Below are positions 58,335 through 64,000 of a stretch of DNA of 64,000 bases, piece by piece; position 1 is the stretch's first letter, and every line of letters begins with the position of its first letter. The DNA is taken from contig NZ_QYUO01000002.1 in assembly GCF_003591035.1 (NCBI RefSeq), positions 1,302,001 through 1,366,000 of the forward strand, in the 5' to 3' direction. The position numbers and the translations under genes are program-made. The DNA is from Noviherbaspirillum saxi (lineage in GTDB: Bacteria > Pseudomonadota > Gammaproteobacteria > Burkholderiales > Burkholderiaceae_D). A model generated the notes under the pieces. It ran no database searches. It saw only the letters and a program-made list of their open reading frames with translations, and was not told the origin of the DNA.

Positions 58335-58378
58335 ATCGCTTCATCATCATGTTCGATGAGCGTATGCCGCAGCATTAA
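58265..58378 (+). pseudogene. 3' end of an IS256-family transposase
   Basis: In the frame different from the IS110 ORF, 58265-58378 encodes IHLALRNISKKWTMPIQNWK followed by AALNRFIIMFDERMPQH and a stop. The NISKKWTMPIxxWKAALNxF motif is the conserved C-terminus of IS256/Mutator transposases. Only about 37 residues remain, fused to the IS110 gene end. Confidence 0.8.
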
Positions 58379-58380
58379 AC

Positions 58381-58413
58381 AATTTCCCGATTACACAAAA
58401 TCGCGGACACCCT
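58381..58413. repeat. Right terminal inverted repeat of the IS256-type element
   Basis: Directly after the transposase stop: CGATTACACAAAATCGCG then GACACCCT. Read in reverse this is AGGGTGTCCGCGATTTTGTG, the familiar end of IS256-family elements. No partner left end was found in the window. Confidence 0.7.
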
Positions 58414-58501
58414 CTAGCCACCCGCGCATATCAGACTGATCAACCGTCGGATTGCCGTCCGTTCTGCTACCAACACGCTGTACAAAAACAGGAGCTCTTA
58501 T

Positions 58502-58694
58502 CGAAGCACTTGACAGGTCAATACATATCAGCCCGGATATTTCATGAGGCGCTTCGGCACGGAATCGCCGACCTGCCTCATGAAATATCCGGGCTAAGCC
58601 GTCATAGCGTGTTTTCCAAAGCGGCCTGTCAAGCTTCGCAAAAACTGCCGTTCGATATCGCGACAAGCCGTCCCTTAGGCGTCGATATCGAACG
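58502..58694. repeat. Cluster of nested inverted repeats
   Basis: The 459-base gap 58379-58837 has no supported gene after the IS end but three inverted repeats. The outer one is CGAAGCacTTGACAGG at 58502-58517 with CCTGTCAAGCTTCG at 58625-58638. Inside are perfect 21-base arms (58530-58550 and 58575-58595) around a 24-base loop. To the right, CGTTCGATATCG (58649-58660) and CGATATCGAACG (58683-58694) form 12-base perfect arms around 22 bases. They could be collapsed transposon ends, a recombination site or structured RNA. Confidence 0.75.
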
Positions 58695-58837
58695 ATGCGT
58701 TAGAGGTCAGATCGATTGACAGTTGGTCTTGGCAGCCAGGCTTACTGAATTTTTTTGCCACTACAGGCCGCGACGGCAAATTGCATCGAATTGCCGTTGT
58801 CGCATACGTCTAATGTCCTAGCGCGGGTGCAATATGA

Positions 58838-59674
58838 TCAGTTTCGCCGAATTGGGTTAAGTAGCGCCGGCTGCCCAAATTCGACAAGTTGGCCTTTTGA
58901 CTTCTCAAAATATGTTTGCCAGAACGCAGACAAGGCTTGCATGGTCTTCGGATCGCGGTAACGCTTCGACTTATTCGCATCATCAGACAATAATCCAGCA
59001 CCAATAACATAGATCCTGGCACCACTAAAGTCGCCGATCATTTGGCTTTCCTCAGCCAGCTTCATCTCCTTAGCCGGATCAATCTTGCGAACCGATTGGC
59101 CTTTGTCATAGAAGCTGGAGATAGAGGAGTTTTCTAGCATGTCAGAGACAAGCAGGACTACTTTGTTACGTGCAGTCGATTCCCGAACCTTAAGAGAAAT
59201 CGCCTTCAAGCTACCTAGCACGTCGGACTTGGCAATTTCACTGCTTGTGCCGTCAAATGCATTGCGTAATGCAGTGCCAATCAACTGACCTGCGTACTGT
59301 GCCTGTTTCGCCATACATTGGTCGAATTTGGCGAGAAGCGGCTTCGATATGTCATTGCGTTGAGACGTATCCATCGCTGGATCCAATTTGCCAGAAACCT
59401 TGACTTCCATATAACGCCCTTGTGTGTACGCGCTGAATGTAATAATGGAAAAGCCGTTGTTCTGTGCCAGGAGCGGTCGAATATTATCCGCGACAGACTG
59501 CATAAGTGCATTGTCTAGCAGTGTCGATTGATCGATAGCAACAAACAGTTCCGTGTCCAGGGGGACGCTCTTAGTGGGCAATTTGCTGTCGTAACAGGAT
59601 GGCACCGCATCGGACTGGCCGGCGATGGCCGAGGCCATAACCGCCATTCCTAACAAAAACGCTGCATACTTCAC
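58838..59674 (-). CDS. Secreted von Willebrand A-like protein (third gene of an envelope operon)
   Basis: 278 residues. A signal peptide (MKYAAFLLGMAVMASAIAG) is followed by Cys about 27. ELFVAIDQSTLLDNAL carries a MIDAS-like D-x-S-T (Asp 48, Ser 50, Thr 51), and ARNKVVLLVSDMLENSS (Asp 178) is the second vWA strand. So it is probably a periplasmic vWA domain for binding a partner via a metal ion. The start overlaps the stop of the five-helix membrane protein gene. No known name; function unknown. Confidence 0.75.
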   Translation of the reverse strand: MKYAAFLLGMAVMASAIAGQSDAVPSCYDSKLPTKSVPLDTELFVAIDQSTLLDNALMQSVADNIRPLLAQNNGFSIITFSAYTQGRYMEVKVSGKLDPAMDTSQRNDISKPLLAKFDQCMAKQAQYAGQLIGTALRNAFDGTSSEIAKSDVLGSLKAISLKVRESTARNKVVLLVSDMLENSSISSFYDKGQSVRKIDPAKEMKLAEESQMIGDFSGARIYVIGAGLLSDDANKSKRYRDPKTMQALSAFWQTYFEKSKGQLVEFGQPALLNPIRRN

Positions 59675-61200
59675 AGAAGTTCCTCCAGCTCGGCATCACT
59701 CTCCTTTTTCTTGCGTTCATCCTCTTCCTTTCGTGCTTTCAGCGCTGCGCGCACTTCCTGGTTCAGTGTCTCTGGAAGAGTACCTAAGTACGACTTCTTT
59801 TCTTCCTTGTCCTGCATCCGGTCTAGCTGTTCGAGCACCTGTTGCACAATCGGTGTCTTAGCCTGCTCAACAACGGCCGGCGCGGCTGGCGCAGGTGCCT
59901 TTATCGAAGCTGCACTGCGAGCTGCCTTGGCTTCGGTGTGTCGGTGCTCGTTGTCTCTGTCCTTAGCCTCTTCCTCGCGCGACTCCTGCATAAAGTCCAG
60001 GAACGTCTTGGACAGATGGCGCCCACCAATGCCGACGTGTGCGTTCAATTCCATCATCTTTTGCTGAAGGATTTCGAGTTTGCTTTGGGCGCCGCCGGCG
60101 ATCTCCAGGTAGTGCTCGCGCACGTCCGCATAGGTTGCATATCGTCCTTTGCCAATAGAGCGGAAAGCTTCAGCGCTGTTCTTTCCAGCAAATCCCCAAC
60201 GATAGCCAAAGATCACGCCGAGGATCTGGAGGAAGACAAATACAAACGCCAGAACGATAAATGTTCCCCATCCTCCGTGGCGGTCAAGATTCGCTTCGTC
60301 GTTGATTGCCTTCACGTCCGCTGCCCGGTTCGCTTGTAAGTCGGCGGTGGGAAGGGCTTTGTTGGCCTTCGAAAGCACGTTCAACCCGTCGTTCATGTCC
60401 TTAGGTACATCCGCCTGGCTAATTTGTCCGGTCACCTGCTGTTGTAGCTGCTTTTCGAGCACTTGGCCACGGACGTAGGTGGCGAAGGCGGCAATGATGA
60501 CAACAAAGACACAGGTTGCCGTCAGAATAACGTAGCTCGGATGGGTGCCGACGCGGTTTGCCAGTTGCGTGTAGGTCGGCTGATCGTCATCAACCAATTG
60601 CGGCTTGGCAAGCGGTACGGTCCCGGTCGTAAGCTTATGCTGGCGATTATCCTCCACCCATTCACGACGCGCATTCTTGATCTGGTTCGATTTGGAGAGT
60701 TCGTGGCCCGCAAAGTGGGTGAATGCGACGAGAATGACCGAGATCAGGAAGGCAATACCATAGGCGCCGGTTTGCTGCAGGTTTTCGCTTGCGCCTGGTA
60801 GGGTATAGCCGGCCAAGACATAACTGAAACCCATCGCTTCCACAAAGACCATGGCCACGGTGAGCAGCCAGATCCATCCCGGCGTCTCACGACGGCCGAT
60901 GTCGCCGGCTTTTGTGAGGTAGGAGATTTTTTCATTAAAGTCGTGCTCGTCCTGGATGCGAATGAATTTCTTGTAGTCGCGGCACAGCGTTCGTTCGGCT
61001 TTCGACCAGCCCGAGTTGAAGGAATCCATATTGCCGTCCCGGGACAGACGCGCAATGCCGCCGATGAACGGAAAACTGTACCAGGTGTTATGCCACCACC
61101 AACGGATTTTGTCCCACAGTGTCGCCATCACGACAATCGCCAGCATGACGCTAACGATGCTCCATGCCAGTGCAGGATAAGCGGCAAAAAACTCGTTCAT
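59671..61200 (-). CDS. Five-helix membrane protein with charged coiled tail (second gene of an envelope operon)
   Basis: 509 residues. Hydrophobic segments near 10-28, 108-130, 145-165, 222-243 and 311-333; positive charges suggest an outside N-terminus, a periplasmic loop at 244-310 and a long cytoplasmic C-tail. The tail (334-509) is Ala/Pro- and Glu/Lys-rich, ending EERKKKE-like acidic repeats and probably coiled coil. Family not recognised: it lacks obvious MotA/ExbB motifs. It lies between the OmpA-lipoprotein and vWA genes, overlapping the latter (ATGA). Confidence 0.72.
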   Translation of the reverse strand: MNEFFAAYPALAWSIVSVMLAIVVMATLWDKIRWWWHNTWYSFPFIGGIARLSRDGNMDSFNSGWSKAERTLCRDYKKFIRIQDEHDFNEKISYLTKAGDIGRRETPGWIWLLTVAMVFVEAMGFSYVLAGYTLPGASENLQQTGAYGIAFLISVILVAFTHFAGHELSKSNQIKNARREWVEDNRQHKLTTGTVPLAKPQLVDDDQPTYTQLANRVGTHPSYVILTATCVFVVIIAAFATYVRGQVLEKQLQQQVTGQISQADVPKDMNDGLNVLSKANKALPTADLQANRAADVKAINDEANLDRHGGWGTFIVLAFVFVFLQILGVIFGYRWGFAGKNSAEAFRSIGKGRYATYADVREHYLEIAGGAQSKLEILQQKMMELNAHVGIGGRHLSKTFLDFMQESREEEAKDRDNEHRHTEAKAARSAASIKAPAPAAPAVVEQAKTPIVQQVLEQLDRMQDKEEKKSYLGTLPETLNQEVRAALKARKEEDERKKKESDAELEELL

Positions 61201-61220
61201 ATAGTCGTTCCTCGTTCTTA

Positions 61221-62927
61221 TTAAATTTTGCTTGGTTTGAAATCAGCGACGTACGTCCGGCTGTCATGGGAGTAGATGAGCTTTCCGGCTTTGGCAGTCG
61301 CGCCGCCTTCACCGCTGAACAACACGTCCACGCACTGGATACCGCCCTTCCCGTTCATGAACATGCGGTAGAGAAGGCCATTGCTGCCGAGGTAGGTATT
61401 GACGTCCGGTGTGGCAGTGACGTCTGGCGTCGGGTTCCTGTTTATCTCTGGCCGGTAGTTGGCATATACCTTGAATTCCGGAAGCAGAGAGACGGCCGCG
61501 TCGTTGCGCAGCACGGCGACCTTGTTAATGATTACCTGGTGGCCATTGATTTTTTCTGTCCAGCTCTTTCCGTACAGCCCTGGCAAATGTTCGCTGGTGT
61601 CGTATTGCTTGCCATCCCGGAGTGCCTTTACCGCGCCCGATATGCGGGGCCTGTCCTGGGAACAGTCGCGGAGCACAGCCGGCTCGTTGGCGTACGCCGG
61701 GCTGATCATCGAAAACCACGACTTTTTCTGCTCTAGTTTTCCGAGTTCAGGCACGGCGAGCGTGTCAGTGAGACGCGTACCACCAAAATCGATGGCGCTT
61801 GGATTGGCGGCATCGGCCGTGGTCCCTACTGTAGGCGCTTGACGCACACTCGTTGCTTCTTTTGCGGTAGATGCAACTTTCACATTCTTGGGTTTAGCTT
61901 GCGCCGATTTTGCCGGCGGAGTGACTGCGACTTTGCTGCTGTCCGGCGCTGGACTTGCTTTCTTGTCTTTGGACTTTGCCGGCGCCGGCGATACTCCAGC
62001 GTCAGAGGATGCAGTACGCTCTACGGAGCGATAGTATTCGTACTTCGGCCTGCGCGCTTCCAAGTACTTGCGGAGCGTTGCATCGTCTGCCAGTTCAACG
62101 AACTCGACGCGCCGGTTTTGAGCATGTCCTGCGTCGGTGCTATTGTCGGCGATCGGATAGCTCTCGCCCGCCCCCTGGAAGTACAGGGAATCGAGGGGGA
62201 TACCTTGCTGGCTCAGGAATTTTGCGACCGCTCGCGCGCGCCGTTCGGATAGGTCAGCATTGAGTCTTGACGATCCGGTATCGTCGGTATGGCCGACCAG
62301 GAGCAGCTTGCGTTTGGCCATATGTCGCAGGTAGTTCTCCTTTTCCTGCTGATTCTTGATTTTGTCGGCCATGATGCGTGCATTGTAGCTTTGCGCAATC
62401 GCGGTGAAGTAATCCTGCGCACGCGGTGTGAGTCGGTCCGAACCGGACTCGAAGTGCCCGCCCTCCGGGGTATGGTCGCGAATCGCGACGACACTGCCAA
62501 TGGCATTTTTTTTGATTTCTTCCGCTTGCCGATTGTCTTTAAGCGCAGCGTCTTCAATCGTCACACCGCGACTGTCGACCGTAGCGAACGCAATATCCAG
62601 GTTGTACTGTTTCGCCACCTTGGACAACTCGCAACGCCGCATGTCCATATCTGCGCCGATCAGGCCTCCGATCAACGCACCGGCACCCGCGCCGACAAAT
62701 TTGCCACTGTGCTTGTCTAACTGATGTGCGATGACGGCGCCGGCGATGGCACCAACGGCGATGCCTATATTACGTGCGTTGTTGGAACAAGGATCGTCGT
62801 TATTGAAGGTCTGCTTGAAGGAAGGCTGGCCAGTTTTTGGGTCGACAGCGCAGCCGTTTGCGAGAAAACATAATGCAACTGCAAGAGAGATCTTACTGAG
62901 CACTAACCGCTGTTTTTTCTTGGTCAT
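61221..62927 (-). CDS. OmpA-family lipoprotein with glycine zipper (first gene of an envelope operon)
   Basis: 568 residues from the ATG at 62927; the frame extends to 63017 but that part is not signal-like. A lipoprotein signal ends in FLANGC (Cys about 26). Residues 54-92 are a glycine zipper (GAIAGAVIAHQL and GAGAGALIGGLIGAD). Residues ~145-280 form an OmpA C-terminal peptidoglycan-binding domain (VGHTDDTGSS, LSERRARAVAKFL, NRRVEFV). A Pro/Ala/Lys linker precedes an unrecognised C-terminal domain (~400-568). It would tether the outer membrane and cell wall and present the last domain in the periplasm. Confidence 0.82.
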   Translation of the reverse strand: MTKKKQRLVLSKISLAVALCFLANGCAVDPKTGQPSFKQTFNNDDPCSNNARNIGIAVGAIAGAVIAHQLDKHSGKFVGAGAGALIGGLIGADMDMRRCELSKVAKQYNLDIAFATVDSRGVTIEDAALKDNRQAEEIKKNAIGSVVAIRDHTPEGGHFESGSDRLTPRAQDYFTAIAQSYNARIMADKIKNQQEKENYLRHMAKRKLLLVGHTDDTGSSRLNADLSERRARAVAKFLSQQGIPLDSLYFQGAGESYPIADNSTDAGHAQNRRVEFVELADDATLRKYLEARRPKYEYYRSVERTASSDAGVSPAPAKSKDKKASPAPDSSKVAVTPPAKSAQAKPKNVKVASTAKEATSVRQAPTVGTTADAANPSAIDFGGTRLTDTLAVPELGKLEQKKSWFSMISPAYANEPAVLRDCSQDRPRISGAVKALRDGKQYDTSEHLPGLYGKSWTEKINGHQVIINKVAVLRNDAAVSLLPEFKVYANYRPEINRNPTPDVTATPDVNTYLGSNGLLYRMFMNGKGGIQCVDVLFSGEGGATAKAGKLIYSHDSRTYVADFKPSKI

Positions 62928-63015
62928 TGTTGTTCTTGAATAAGGATGGATCGTCGAATCTCGTGCTCGATGAACGCTCGTGGCATGCAGAAGCGACGGC
63001 GAAATTAGCGGCGAC

Positions 63016-63042
63016 ATGTTCCCTTCCTACTATAAGGAACAT
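63016..63042. promoter_or_regulatory. Inverted repeat ahead of the envelope operon
   Basis: ATGTTCC (63016-63022) and GGAACAT (63036-63042) form a perfect 7-13-7 inverted repeat about 90 bases ahead of the first gene of the minus-strand operon. A plausible operator; the regulator is unknown. Confidence 0.4.
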
Positions 63043-63350
63043 ATGCAAGGACCGACGAGCCAAGTGCGCTTCGGGCGGCGCGGTTAAGACTAAATCGGAG
63101 AGTAGTTGGATAGGATTGCCCCTGCTGCGGCTGCTATGAAATAAAGGTCCCTGCCGAATGGTTTTAGTATTCTTTATGTTTCTCTAAAGAAAATACGCTT
63201 CATTAGAGACTAGCCGCACAAAACGCGCATCCCATAAACATGGGGTTTCTAGGGAAAAATGGTAGTAGTCAATTACGTTGACTGGAGAGGTACCGACAGA
63301 GGCGGAAGCTCAGAATCTTTTCTGCTTCGAACTTGTAAACACAACACAAA

Positions 63351-63630
63351 TCAATCAGCGAAGGGCGCAGCCTTTATGTAGCGCCCGACGGACTTGCGAT
63401 AATCGGCTTTGCCAGTAGTGGAGTGGAATAAAAACGATCTCGGACCAGTGCGCAGTCCAAATACGATAGCGATAATTAAAGGTCTTATGGACGGCATGCT
63501 GCCACGCAGAAGTTGTCAAATCTATACCAAATAGACTGGATCCTCGACCGTCTGCTTGTGCCGAGAGTAATCGTTCACGAAGTTTTAAGGCCTGACCAAA
63601 TCTGACAGCCCCCAGCAGGTCAAGACCGGT
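63351..63630 (-). pseudogene. Open frame without a start codon, possible gene remnant
   Basis: The 63043-63758 stretch has no ATG-started gene. On the minus strand 63351-63630 is open for 92 codons: LRERLLSAQADGRGSSLFGI, then TSAWQHAVHKTFNYRYRIWT and KSVGRYIKAAPFAD, ending TGA. The amino-acid make-up looks protein-like, but two stops (TAG, TGA) directly precede it and no ATG is present. It may be the 3' end of a truncated gene. I do not recognise a family. Confidence 0.35.
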
Positions 63631-63758
63631 TCACTACAAATCATCTCCATGCTCATGGCCACCGCTAGCATCGTTAAGAATGCAGGATCTGACAAAGCTT
63701 GTGACAACACCGAGCGGGGATCAACGTTTTCGCAATCGCATTATTGGTAGCCGCCCAT

Positions 63759-64000
63759 TCAGACTGCACGATGCCGGGTTCCCGCCCCGCGGGTGACGTG
63801 AAGAACGCGGCTTGGCAGGTGCACTTTCGCGGTATGCCATACGCCGCGAGGAACAACGACGGCTCCGCTATCTTTCAAAACCAACTCCTGCACGCCATCG
63901 GATTTCTCGAGCAGAAGCCTGATGGAACCAGACAGAAGATAGACAAATTCATCTGCTTCGGGATGCATTTCCCAGTTCGGCCAGTCTGCGGTGAATTCGT
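63759..64000 (-). CDS. Cupin-domain protein (partial at the right edge)
   Basis: The minus-strand frame is open through the window edge: EFTADWPNWEMHPEADEFVY, then LLSGSIRLLLEKSDG, and VVPRGVWHTAKVHLPSRVLHV. The two half motifs of the single-domain cupin beta-barrel are present (HPEADEFVYLLSG with its His/Glu, and VPRGVWHT), so the N-terminal start lies beyond 64000. Metal-binding small cupin; function not determinable. Confidence 0.82.
   Translation of the reverse strand, partial: EFTADWPNWEMHPEADEFVYLLSGSIRLLLEKSDGVQELVLKDSGAVVVPRGVWHTAKVHLPSRVLHVTRGAGTRHRAV

Noticed and set aside
58766..58805. CGGCAA...TTGCCG hairpin and T-run after the envelope operon
   Set aside because: The T-run is on the wrong side for transcription of the minus-strand operon, so it is not a convincing terminator.

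Overview
The window looks like part of a betaproteobacterial chromosome, most likely Burkholderiales and perhaps an Oxalobacteraceae-type genome. I infer this from the moderately high GC content, the dense catabolic operons, the paired Liv-type ABC importers and the gene families present; no rRNA or other marker gene is here to prove it. Most of it is a catabolic region for aromatic acids handled as CoA thioesters.

Left part (1-16.5 kb). The 3' end of a benzoate-CoA-ligase-like gene, an alpha/beta hydrolase, a complete five-gene Liv-type ABC importer and a medium-chain dehydrogenase run on the + strand. A saccharopine-dehydrogenase-like/SRPBCC pair and a thioesterase follow. A tight minus-strand operon then encodes an aryl-CoA ligase, a two-domain flavin monooxygenase/OYE-type reductase (2-aminobenzoyl-CoA monooxygenase/reductase or salicylyl-CoA hydroxylase type), an SDR, a MarR regulator, an enoyl-CoA hydratase and a RidA protein. 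This reads as aerobic anthranilate (or salicylate) degradation through CoA esters.

Middle part (17-41.6 kb). Malate synthase G and nicotinate phosphoribosyltransferase converge on strong hairpins. Then come a tautomerase/LysR divergent pair, a TetR regulator with an ene-reductase and three copies of a shared operator, and a secreted metallo-hydrolase. The phenylacetate pathway follows: paaABCDE-G-I-K, divergent paaX, paaZ, a PaaR-like TetR gene and paaY. paaF, paaH and paaJ are not in the window. A 2,4-dienoyl-CoA reductase, an NTF2-like protein, an acyl-CoA ligase and a PadR regulator form a minus-strand series with two perfect palindromes in front of it.

42-51 kb. A flavin hydroxylase, a DUF2783-type protein and an unusual metallo-beta-lactamase-fold protein lie divergent from an IclR regulator and a second Liv-type importer whose permease and ATPase are fused. 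This looks like a second, uncharacterised aromatic-uptake and ring-hydroxylation module.

51-64 kb is accessory. It holds a GST, a decayed group II intron, a chromate-resistance cluster (chrB, chrA, rhodanese, MFS), a broken small gene, an IS110-type transposase joined to the 3' end of an IS256-type element, a cluster of nested inverted repeats, and a three-gene minus-strand operon. That operon encodes an OmpA/glycine-zipper lipoprotein, a five-helix membrane protein with a charged tail and a secreted von Willebrand A-like protein. I do not recognise it as a described system and consider it the best candidate for something new. A partial cupin gene runs off the right edge. No tRNA, rRNA or CRISPR array was seen.
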